Below, piece after piece: positions 20,481 through 31,700 of a stretch of 64,000 bases of DNA. The stretch lies in assembly GCF_037392515.1 (NCBI RefSeq), contig NC_090292.1, positions 41,536,247 to 41,600,246 on the forward strand. The letters run 5' to 3'. The position numbers were made by a program, and so were the translations under genes. How positions within the stretch are numbered: the stretch's first letter is position 1; every line of letters begins with the position of its first letter. Under the pieces are notes generated by a model. That model saw nothing but the letters and a program-made list of their open reading frames with translations. It did not search any database and was not told the DNA's origin. This stretch comes from Haliotis asinina (Eukaryota > Mollusca > Gastropoda > Lepetellida > Haliotidae).

Positions 20481-21394
20481 ACATCCTTGCCACGGGAATT
20501 CTGCATCCAGAAGAAGCTGGGTCCCGTCTCGCATATTGCCAGTTGGCTCGCAGAGGGAGCCTGGACCCAGCTTATTACCGGAAGTAGCACCTATAAACAC
20601 AAATGATACCTTTCAGAAACCAAGAGTGCCCGCTCTATTACATTCCGTGGGGCCCTGAACAGGCGCGAGCGCATGGTTACACTAAACCATTCGTAACCAA
20701 CTAGTGTTATTCCGGGACAAGCCGAATAGCTTCTTGTCATCTTGTTGGAGGTTACGGAAAGAGGCGATTGGTGACGAATGACAGTAAACACGGTAGCCAT
20801 CTTGGTTCACTCGTCGAGGCAGCTGCGAGGATGGTTTGCGTGCGCATGGTCTCAGCGTGAGACCAATCAACGCCCAGATTACGTCAGCAGTTTTTCTCAT
20901 GCAACACGTGAAAATGCTTCACTCTCGTCAAATTCCACATTTTCCTTTAATAATAGGCAAGGGTAGGCTTCGCGGAGAGCTCACCATAATAGACACGTAC
21001 CGTAATAGCTACACTGGTGACTTTGGAACGAAGTGAAGTAATCCAGTGAAGTACCGAAGACGGATGTCAGTGGGATTTATGAAACGTATTTTTATCACAA
21101 TTCATTAAAGTTGTATGGCAATTATATGTGTCATTTTATGCAATAAATGTGATGATATCCAAATATCAGTGATTCTGTAACAATTGGAACATGCGTTGCA
21201 TGTTACGTACAAACTGATTACTGTGACCCCGAAATTGAGCCTGGCAAATCAGTGATTGACAGCACGAGCAACGGTGCACGTTATGTGGTTACCATAGTAA
21301 CATTAACACCAGCTTTAGTGAACAATTGCACGTTTCTGATTCCCTTGAGTCGGAAACACCTGCGGAAGTGTCACGGTTCTTGCCTCACATGAAG
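20481..21394. other. no recognisable feature
   Basis: Overlapping short ORFs on both strands without motifs. No gene called. Confidence 0.35.
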
Positions 21395-21610
21395 ATTCGG
21401 CCTTCAACAACACACGCTTCTCGTAAGAGAACTAACGGGATCGGGTAGTCACACTCTCTGACTTTGATGATACTCGTCATCCTATCCCAATTGTCTGTGT
21501 CCTTCATGCTGTTGATCACTGTCTTTTTTATGGTCCAGACTCGATTATTTACAAACGGCTGCCACATAACGAAATGTTGCCGAATACGACAAAATACTAA
21601 AGTCACAGTG
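21395..21610 (+). repeat. degenerate L-family element
   Basis: ggccttcaacaacacacgct, actaacgggatcgggtagtc, gctgttgatcactgtctttt, tccagactcgattatttaca. Confidence 0.75.
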
Positions 21611-21689
21611 ACTAAAATCACACACTCACTTTATTTAGCATAAACTTCACCAGATGTCTCGAACGACTGGCGGTTACAGTTGTTAAAGA

Positions 21690-21945
21690 CCCGTGAAGGT
21701 CCCGGGGTAGAATAGGCCTTCAGCAACCCATGCTTGCCATAAAAGGCGACTCAGCTTGTCGTAAGAGGCGACTAACGGGATCGGGTGGTCAGGCTCGCTG
21801 ACTTGGTTGACGCATGTCATCGGTTCCCAATTGCGCAGATCGATGCTCATGTTGTTGATCACTGGACTGACTCGATTATTTACAGACCGCTGCCATATAG
21901 CTGTAATATTGCTGAGTGCGGCGTAAAACTAAACTCACTCACTCA
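21690..21945 (+). repeat. L-family element
   Basis: cccgtgaaggtcccggggta to gctgagtgcggcgtaaaact with ctcactcactc tail. A partial internal repeat (cataaaaggcgactcagctt then cgtaagaggcgactaacggg) is present. Confidence 0.9.
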
Positions 21946-22084
21946 ATTACAGTTGTTAAAGTACCACTTCTGATATGCTCATGCTGTTGATCACTGGATT
22001 GTCTGGTACATATTCGGATATTTACCGACCGCCACCATGGACCTGGACTATTCCAGTGCGATAATCTAAGTCATGCAGATTTGT

Positions 22085-22320
22085 AGTGAGTGAGTTAAGT
22101 TTAGCACTCCAGCTATGTTGACTGTCTGTAAATACACGAGTCAAACCAGTGTTTAACAGCATGAGCATCGATCTGCACATTTGGATACGATGACATGTGA
22201 GAACCAAGTCAGCGCGCTTGACCACTCGATCGTGTTACTCGCCACTTACGACAAGCACAGTCGCCATTTGTGGCAAGCATGGGTTGCTGAAGGCCTATTG
22301 TACCCCGGATGTTCACGGGT
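22085..22320 (-). repeat. L-family element
   Basis: Inverted relative to the preceding copy: tgagtgagttaagtttagca tail, aacagcatgagcatcgatct, gaccactcgatcgtgttact, gggttgctgaaggcctattg, head ttcacgggtc. Confidence 0.85.
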
Positions 22321-22857
22321 CTGCTGAACTGTAAATCGCCCCGAAAGACGGCAGATTCTGTAACGTGAATATTTTACAGTACTGTACCAGCATATAAATG
22401 TTCACCGACTGACCACAAGTCAACAGACATTGTCCTTGTTCAACATATACAGAAATGAATTAAGCGTTTCCTGTACTTTGGCAATGACAACTGATGAAAA
22501 AACAAAACAAAACACTGAAACTTCTCGTGATGACAACGATGGAAAAACATGTACTTTCCTGAGGCTTGACTCCTGAAAAACACAACATATTTGGAATCCA
22601 TGTTGCTTTTACAATGGTGATTCAGTTTTGAAATAAGCCTTGACTGATTTTCATACAAAATCATGTCTATACAAGTAAGACCCTGGATGTTTAATGTTAA
22701 GTATATTGGTGTGTGCTTTTGGGTGTTTTACATGATTCAATGTCATTACCGAATTAACTCCATGTAGCTGTATGGTAGCCAGCACTCTCCTCCTCGTGCA
22801 CTCTGTCAGCCTCCTGATCCCCAGAACAGGCAGTCAACGTCATACCTCGTGTGAAAG

Positions 22858-22915
22858 TGAGTTTAATTTTACGTTGCCTTGAACAATATCCTAGCAATAT
22901 CATGGTCGGGAAACC
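22858..22915 (-). repeat. T-family SINE tail fragment
   Basis: gtgagtttaattttacgttg, caatatcctagcaatatcat. Stops where the 250-bp array begins. Confidence 0.6.
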
Positions 22916-22928
22916 AAACCATTAAAGC

Positions 22929-24940
22929 GTAGTACTGGTAAAATAAAATAAAATAAACTCGTGAAATATACAAAATATAGTATGACAAGAAGTTATTGAG
23001 AATTCAGAGATAGTAACTTTTTTTCCACTCATTACTCGAGTATTAAATGTGAATATTAGCAGAACATGACTCCAGATTCAAAGACAGGTGAACAGTTTGT
23101 ATTTAGGTGAGGGCTATGGCTTGGCCAATCTATAAGGTCATGTTTTGGGTCTGAAACCAATCCTGTAAACGTTATGAACGATATTTTGGGTAGTACTGGT
23201 AAAGGCGCTCGTGAAATATACAAAATATAGTATGACCAGAAGTTATTGAGAATTCAGAGATTGTAACTTTTTTTTCCACTCATTACTCGAGTATTAAATG
23301 TGAATATTAGCAGAACATGACTCCAGATTCAAAGACAGGTGAACAGTTTGTATTTAGGTCAGGGCTATGGCTTGGCCAGTCTATAAGGTCATATTTTGGG
23401 TCTGAAACCAATCCTGTAAACGTTATGAACGATACTTTGGGTAGTACTGGTAAAGGCGTTCGTGAAATATACAAAATATAGTATGACCAGAAGTTATTGA
23501 GAATTCAGAGATTGTAACTTTTTTTCCACTCATTACTCGAGTATTAAATGTGAATATTAGCAGAACATGACTCCAGATTCAAAGACAGGTGAACAGTTTG
23601 TATTTAGGTCAGGGCTATGGCTTGGCCAGTCTATAAGGTCATATTTTGGGTCTGAAACCAATCCTGTAAACGTTATGAACGATACTTTGGGTAGTACTGG
23701 TAAAGGCGTTCGTGAAATATACAAAATATAGTATGACCAGAAGTTATTGAGAATTCAGAGATTGTAACTTTTTTTCCACTCATTACTCGAGTATTAAATG
23801 TGAATATTAGCAGAACATGACTCCAGATTCAAAGACAGGTGAACAGTTTGTATTTAGGTCAGGGCTATGGCTTGGCCAGTCTATAAGGTCATATTTTGGG
23901 TCTGAAACCAATCCTGTAAACGTTATGAACGATACTTTGGGTAGTACTGGTAAAGGCGTTCGTGAAATATACAAAATATAGTATGACCAGAAGTTATTGA
24001 GAATTCAGAGATTGTAACTTTTTTTCCACTCATTACTCGAGTATTAAATGTGAATATTAGCAGAACATGACTCCAGATTCAAAGACAGGTGAACAGTTTG
24101 TATTTAGGTCAGGGCTATGGCTTGGCCAATCTATAAGGTCATATTTTGGGTCTGAAACCAATCCTGTAAACGTTATGAACGATACTTTGGGTAGTACTGG
24201 TAAAGGCGCTCGTGAAATATACAAAATATAGTATGACCAGAAGTTATTGAGAATTCAGAGATTGTAACTTTTTTTCCACTCATTACTCGAGTATTAAATG
24301 TGAATATTAGCAGAACATGACTCCAGATTCAAAGACAGGTGAACAGTTTGTATTTAGGTCAGGGCTATGGCTTGGCCAGTCTTTAAGGTCATATTTTGGG
24401 TCTGAAACCAATCCTGTAAACGTTATGAACGATACTTTGGGTAGTACTGGTAAAGGCGCTCGTGAAATATACAAAATATAGTATGACCAGAAGTTATTGA
24501 GAATTCAGAGATTGTAACTTTTTTTCCACTCATTACTAGAGTATTAAATGTGAATATTAGCAGAACATGACTCCAGATTCAAAGACAGGTGAACAGTTTG
24601 TATTTAGGTCAGGGCTATGGCTTGGCCAGTCTATAAGGTCATGTTTTGGGTCTGAAACCAAGCCTGTAAACGTTATGAACGATACTTTGGGTAGTACTGG
24701 TAAAGGCGCTCGTGAAATATACAAAATATAGTATGACCAGAAGTTATTGAGAATTCAGAGATTGTAACTTTTTTTCCACTCATTACTCGAGTATTAAATG
24801 TGAATATTAGCAGAACATGACTCCAGATTCAAAGACAGGTGAACAGTTTGTATTTAGGTCAGGGCTATGGCTTGGCCAGTCTATAAGGTCATATTTTGGG
24901 TCTGAAACCAAGCCTGTAAACGTTATGAACGATACTTTGG
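22929..24940. repeat. 250-bp tandem array, eight copies
   Basis: Units starting gtagtactgg lie at 22929, 23190, 23441, 23691, 23941, 24191, 24441 and 24691. The first is about 261 bp because of an extra aaataaaataaaata; the others are 250-251 bp and differ at only a few sites, implying recent amplification or homogenisation. No ORF spans a unit. Confidence 0.97.
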
Positions 24941-25125
24941 GTCGTTGTCCTGCTGGAAAATCCTAAAGTTTCCACACAACACTTGAGCAGATGGAAGTAA
25001 ATGTCCCTCGAGAATATCTGTTTACCGCTCACTGTTCATATTCCCTTCAAATACACAGAGGGGCGTTGCTCCTAAAACATACATGCCACCCCACACGTTA
25101 CATTTCTGCGCTGATACAAAGGGTT
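24941..25125 (-). pseudogene. Tc1/mariner-type transposase fragment
   Basis: On the minus strand: VWGGMYVLGATPLCVFEGNM, NSER, an in-frame stop, TDILEGHLLPSAQVLCGNF and RIFQQDND. QQDND carries the second Asp of the DDE/D triad in Tc1 families. The reading frame runs into the 250-bp array at 24940, so the C-terminal part is lost. Confidence 0.75.
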
Positions 25126-25764
25126 GCTATCTGTTGCTCAATGCCATATCCATTTGCAATATTTTTCAAAGAACGAGAAACAGTGAAAGCTGATCTGATG
25201 TCCTTGTTACAATACTTGCAATAATTTTACTTCTCTAAGTCATCCATACTGGGTATTAAAGAAAATGTCGTTGGCAAGAAAACAAAGAGGGACAACTCTT
25301 CACAAACTAATGACAAAGAATTAACGGAGATTTCTCTCTTTAATGAAACTAAGCACTTGATAACTGGTCAAATCCAATTAAACACATGCCCAAAACCGAA
25401 TAAGATATAAAAGAAGTAGCAAAATATAAAGAATGAAAAGATGCTCCCTCATACACCCTGTTATTTCGAGAAACGGCGGCCAACATTATGCACTCATGGA
25501 TAAAAGAAACTGAACACTTTTTATCTTGAATTTTGGGCAGAGTTGTCCAAGTCAGTATAACCCATTCAGGCCGAAACGGTTCGCACACACATAGACTTCG
25601 CTGTGTAACAGCACGTGGATTTGCAGAAATGGCAAAAAGGTGCATCTCGGAAATTTTCCAAAGTGCTTGTCCAGAACTGCGGTGAGAGTTCATCTGTCAA
25701 AATCGGTGACAATACATCTCAGCTGACAGAAAACAGAGAGGTTATGACATTGTCATGGTTGAAA
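25126..25764. other. flank of transposase remnants
   Basis: A 114-codon minus-strand ORF (25693-25349) has no recognisable motif. It may be older transposon sequence. Confidence 0.3.
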
Positions 25765-26038
25765 GTTTAAGAGAGAGAGATGGTATGCCATATTGCCTGG
25801 ACCCTGAACTGTAAACGTAGTACCATCATTAGGCTGTTCTAACTTCATAGGCAGGCTGGCAGCATCCAAGACAGGCCATAGTTAGGCAGATCACCTGTGA
25901 CGACCCCACATGAAGACCGCCATCTGCGCAACCTGTTCATCACGGCAACGGAAACGACGGCAACGGCTCAAGGACACAACGTCAGTCGACGTACTGCTAC
26001 GACGTCTGCTTGCAGCAGAGCTCGTCGTCCCCTGAGTG
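25765..26038 (+). pseudogene. Tc1-type transposase N-terminal fragment
   Basis: Plus-strand frame reads HRQAGSIQDRP, stop, LGRSPVTTPHEDRHLRNLFI, TATETTATAQGHNVSRRTA, SRARRPL. This matches the helix-turn-helix/linker region of Tc1-like transposases (GRPRVTT..EDR.LR type). Stop codons show it is dead. It is opposite in strand to the fragment at 24941. Confidence 0.7.
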
Positions 26039-26430
26039 GAAACTAGGAACATCATGGTGAGTCGGGAACATCATGGTGAGTCAGGAACATCATGGTGAGT
26101 CAGGGACATCATGGTGAGCTAGGAACTCATGGTGAGTCGGGAACATCATGGCGAGCCAGGAACATCATGGTGAGTCGGGAACATCATGGTGAGTCAGGAA
26201 CTCATGGTGAGTCGGGAACTTCATGGTGAGTCAGGAACATCATGGTGAGCCAGGAACTCATGGTGAGTCGGGAACATCATGGTGAGTCAGGAACATCATG
26301 GTGAGTCGGGAACATCATGGTGAGTCAGGAACTCATGGTGAGTCGGGAACTTCATGGTGAGTCAGGAACATCATGGTGAGTCAGGAACATCATGGTGAGT
26401 CAGGAACATCATGGTGAGCCAGGAACATCG
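26039..26430. repeat. ~19-bp minisatellite
   Basis: About twenty copies of ggtgagtcaggaacatcat with gtgagtcgggaa and shortened aactcat variants, starting right after the Tc1 fragment. Confidence 0.95.
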
Positions 26431-26721
26431 TCGTCATAGGCTACACTACAGTGGGAAAAGACTGTATTCGTCGCTGCCTGGTACCAAACTGGTACCGACT
26501 GGTTTTTACAGAGGACCATGCTCCATAATGATTGCATGCTTTGCTTTGATTTTATCGATCATTAATAAATGTGTTCACTATAAGGCGAATACAACCTTAC
26601 TCGAGACTGATAAAACCCCATATTTCCCGAGACACGTGATAACGCATTTATCTAGCTGAATGTTTTCGCTAAATCAAAACAAAGCAACACGCATAGAATC
26701 GACTTGCTGCCATGTTGGCAC

Positions 26722-27050
26722 CAGGCTAGATAAGGTATTTTATCAGAGTCACGTGAACCAATCAAAACGCGACATTCTTACATGAGGCTAGATAAGGTAT
26801 TTTATCAGAGTCACGTGAACCAATCAAAACTCGACATTCTTGTAAACATGAGGCTAGATAAGGTATTTTATCAGAGTCACGTGAACCAATCAAAACGCGA
26901 CATTCTTACATGAGGCTAGATAAGGTATTTTATCAGAGTCACGTGAACCAATCAAAACTCGACATTCTTGTAAACATGAGGCTAGATAAAGTATTTTATC
27001 AGAGTCACGTGAACCAATCAAAACTCGACATTCTTGTAAACATGAAGCTA
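26722..27050. repeat. 60/67-bp array with CACGTG-CCAAT modules
   Basis: Five units read aggctagataaggtatttta, tcagagtcacgtgaaccaat, caaaac. They alternate between a form ending cgcgacattcttacatg and a longer one ending cttgtaaacatg. Each unit has a CACGTG E-box eight bases from the centre of a CCAAT box. The array lies 230 bp beyond the 3' end of the LPMO gene. Confidence 0.9.
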
Positions 27051-27282
27051 GATAATTTCTTTTGCCCACTAACTAAGCTGATAGCGATCCTTCCCTGTAA
27101 CCTAATGCGACAACATGGACTGATGACAATTCCTATTATTAGTATTAATATTTTTTTATATATTATTCCTAAACATTGGGGAGCTGCCGTTCTAAACGAA
27201 ATAGTTTTCATCAGTGAGTTTGAGATATCACTGCACTTGATTTTGAAGATTGAAAAACGGAACAAATAAAAAAGCGTGTATA

Positions 27283-27821
27283 TCATTTATTCAGTATGTG
27301 TTTGTATACCGGGCACATTTCACAAAGCTGTTTGTAACAGAATATGGAAACATGCCCTGCTTTACAGACAGCGGCACAGTACGCTGAACAGGTCATTGGC
27401 AGCTTTGTCGTCAATGGCTGAGGATTAGCGGCAGTGGTTGTACTCGTCGTTGTAGTAGTGGTAGTGGTTGTAGCTTTAGCTGTGGTAGTTGTAGCGGTTG
27501 TTGGGGTGCGGGTAGTGATTGTAGCTTTAGCTGTGGTAGTTGTAGCGGTTGTTGGCTTATGGGTAGTTGAAGGCGTGGTAGTTGTGGGTTTCGGGGTTGT
27601 TGTTGTGGCTGTGGTTGTTGGTTTTAGGGTAGTGGTTGGTGAAGGCGTTCCTGCTGCAGGGGCAGGTGTTGAGCTGGTGTTTTTGTCCGGTTCAACCCAT
27701 TGAGGTCGACCCTGTGCCCCATCCTCTGTGATCATGACGTCGGCACAGGAATAGAACTGTTCCTGCTCATTGCCACAGCCTAAACAGCAATCGTTCGGGG
27801 TGTTGCATCCCCAGCTGTTAC
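27283..27821 (-). CDS. LPMO exon 4: end of catalytic domain, linker, Cys-rich tail
   Basis: Acceptor ttgttacag before GTAACAGC. Encodes NSWGCNTPNDCCLGCGNEQE, QFYSCADV, a (TTT/TTP)n linker and the tail MTCSAYCAAVCKAGHVSIFC, YKQLCEMCP, ending HILNK. Confidence 0.9.
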
Positions 27822-28707
27822 CTGTAACAACAACACGATGACATTACTGACAGACAAACGAGGACGTCACAAACAGCCAAGATGACGTCACTGAGACACG
27901 ATGACGTCACCGAGAGACACACGATGGCGTCACTGTCACACGTGAACTATCTAATTAACAAATATTGATATCATCAGTGCGTTGCAAGACAGGAATGGCC
28001 AAGAGTATGCATGAATCACTTATCCTGGGCTTGCAACAGCGCTTCTCACTTTTCCAAAATGGCGGAGCGATTGCCGTTTGCTCGCGTGGCCCTAAAGAAC
28101 GTATTAGAATAGCCTCGATGACGAGTTGTTGCCTCTATCATTGCTGATGACAACATTGGGATGTGTCATATGTCCCAGCCGATCAAGTCAAACAATTCTT
28201 GTTCAGCCATTCTAATTTCCCTTAGCCGCTATTTTGGATTGAGAATGACTGCAAGCCGTTGAAAGTTGGCTGAATCGCTGCCAGGGTGTAGCTACCACTA
28301 TAAAAAGCTCGTGCTTACATACTATTTTAGCGATTACAGTTGAGTAAGCCCCCAATACTATAAAAATAAAGCTTTACAACCTATCTGGCTTACACGAAAA
28401 AATGGCTTTTTGCGCGCCTGGCTGCACATCGCTTGCAAGTGATTGGTTGCTTGCAACGCACCCTAAAGTTGCAACCAAGTCTTAGAACAAGAGCGAGCTT
28501 GTGGAATTACAGTAAGTGCATAGATTCAGTTTTACGCCGCTTTTAGCAATATTCCAGCAATATCAAGGCTGGTGACACCAGAAAAGGGCTTCACACGTGT
28601 GGAATCGAACCCGGTTCTTCGGGGTGATGGGCGAACGCTTTAACAACTGGGCTACCCCACAACTATATCGGGTCTGGCCAGGTAGTGATATCCGTCATAT
28701 GTTGGCG

Positions 28708-28790
<83 letters not shown>

Positions 28791-31700
28791 GGCTACTACT
28801 ACGGCTACTACTACTACTACTACGACTAAGCATCCCACACCCAAGCCCTCCCTCTCTCAGTGCTACTGACCAGCAACGTATTTCCAGCGAAGCACACAGT
28901 TGCTGCACAACAGGTTGTCTGGTAGTTTGAGCCTAACGTTGAATGTCTGTGGACCGTTGCCAGTCACATTGTAGTAGGTCGTCCCGGTGTCTGCGTTATA
29001 CAACGGCAGAAACAATTCCTCCTGTTCCGGCTGGTTGGGGTCGTTGCTGGGGAAGATGTCGAAGTAGAACTTCCCCTTGTGGTGGGCAGTGATGACAATA
29101 CCAACCTCGATCACATTACCTCTAGCGTATTCCTCTACGATGTTCCCGGTGTCATAGAATCCGTTCCTTTCGTTGTCACGTGGTTCGGGAGTCCTGACGT
29201 CGTCGCCGCAGATTCCACAGCTGCCGTTGTTGATTTCGTGCTGTACCTGAAGTTGGAAATAGGGATGAAAACACGGATATTGCGTGAAAACAAAACGATA
29301 AACGGATCCTTGCTCCCAAAAGGAAGACAACTTTGCGCCGAGAATCACAAGATCTGGGTGATGTTCTTTAAAGCACCCATAGCGCTACGCCAGTCATAGG
29401 CCTGTGTGAAGACTGGGGAGTTGGGATCAATTCAGCGCTGAGATCACTTTGTACAACAGCACCCAGTGCCCCGTTTCGCAAAATACTAGGGTGATCGTAT
29501 GTCACTAAGATGCAATGTTAAAGAATGGGAGGTACGGCTAACCTTAGTAAAGGTTGCTTCGTCAAAGGAGCCCATTATATTCTGGTTTACATCCCAAAAT
29601 GTAAACATACGTGTAACACTCATATGTTGTTTACAGTCTTACTTCCAAATATATTTACCACGAGTGAGTGAGTTGGGTTTGAATTTGGCGCGATTATCGA
29701 CTAGTCGCCATTTTGGATCGCAATTTTGTTTGAATTTTCACGGGGTTTTATATACATTTTGAATCCCACAACAACTGGCCTCAAGCTATCACTTACAGCT
29801 CGGCCACCGCAGTAGTTTGCGTTGTCGTTGTAGTTGACGTGGAAGTTCTTCAGGCTAATTCTCCAGGCTGATGACCGTCCAGGGGGAACTAGCATGTAGC
29901 CATGCCCGTTCACCTCCGTGACCACTGTCCACGTCAGCACGAGCCACGTGCACACGACTACGAAACGCACTACAGACGGGTTCAATCTGAAACAGTGAAT
30001 GAGTGAGTTTGGTTTGAAGTCGCTTTTTGCAATATTCCATCCAATGACACCACAAAAGGCTTCACACATTGTACCCATGTGGGGAATCGAACCCGCGTCT
30101 TTGGCGTGACGAACGAATGCTATAACAACTAGGCTACACTACCATCCATCAATCTGAAAGAGTATTGGTAATTGTCAAAACGCCTGTCCAATATTGCAGC
30201 TGTACGGCGAGGTTCTCGCTAAACATGTTTCGTGTCAAATACTTTCTGAGGCAGCAAATTAGCACACTGGATTGACAAACTTCATGGATAACAACTTGTT
30301 TGTAACGATGGTGAGACGTTTCGGTTGGGCTGGATAGTTGTTCAGTTCACCGAAGCCCTCATTGTCTACCCACTGGCTTCATCACCTCAGTCCCCATCCT
30401 GTTGTGTTAATTACCTTGTTGTCTTTGTTAGCCTCACTATATATACTTTGCCACCACTGTATGATACATTGCTGCTTGACAACGGTGCAAGAATCTGTAC
30501 CGAAACGTCGTAATAGGGAAGTTGCTATCCATGAAGTTTGTCAATCTTGTACTCCCCGACGTCTATAATGCCACTCCAAGAAATTAGCACACTGGTTAAA
30601 AACTTTGCTCGTTTCGCCGTGTTCGATTTCCCACGTGTTTGAAACCGAACCCAAGTGTCCCCCGAATACGTGTTGCTGGAATGTTGCTCTTAGCTGATTT
30701 ACATTAATGGCACGCTATATATAAACCAAGCTAAAACGAGAAACGAAAAAGTAGAAAAAAACTAGGAATATCTGAAATTTGCTGATACTTTTACAAAATG
30801 AATGCCAAACATGAAATTCTGACTACGGCCACAGACATGTTTTTCCTCATAACTCCAGGCACCATTACAGATGGAACTGTTGACCACACAGATCCCGGAT
30901 CCGTTCGACCTCGTGTCACAACTACAGGACAGGTTCATTCGAGTTCATCACTAACGTGTTAGACTGAGCATGATCTTCTCTACAGCTACAAACCCGTGAA
31001 GACCCGGGTTAGGATAAATCTTCAGCAACCCATGCTTGTCTTAAGAGGCGACTAACGGGATCAGGTGGGATCAGATTTGACTCACACATGTCATTGTGAC
31101 CCAATTACATAGACAGATGCTCAAGCTGTTGATCACTGAACTGTCTGCCCAGACTCGTAAGAGCTGACTTTCGGGATCGGATGGTCAGACACGCTGACAG
31201 AACGAACGAACGAACGAACGAACGGACGGGCGGACAGACGGACGGACGAACAGGGGTACAGGCCAGGACACAACAGTCATAGCGCTTACAGACAAGAATG
31301 CCAGGATACCACTCCCCTCCGTACCCCGTCGTCTTAAGTATCTTGTAATAGGACAGCTCAGTATATTCCTTTTGTCTCGGTGGGGTAGACTAGTAGTTAA
31401 GACGTTCTCTCGTCACGTGAAGACTCGGGTTCGATTCCCCACATAAGTACAATATGTGAAACCAGTCTCTGGTGCCCCCGCCGTGATATTGCTGGAATAT
31501 TACTAACAATCAAATCAGGTCAAATGTGCACGTTTAAATTAACATTGTTTCATCCGAGGCTTTTCAGTTTTCGATAAGTATACTTTCCGTATTCTTGTTA
31601 TCCCGTTCCTTTCTTGTTTTAAAAAGATTTCAAGTTAAACCAGCGGAAACTGCGTATGTGCCAATGTGAAATAGTATATCTGTTACATTTTTTATGATTG

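Noticed and set aside
22929-24940. Self-cleaving ribozyme in the 250-bp satellite
   Set aside because: I looked for a hammerhead core (CTGATGA with a matching GAAA strand) in the unit and did not find it.
28597-28930. PolyThr, polyLeu and polySer ORFs
   Set aside because: Produced by the (CTA)n repeat in an LPMO intron.
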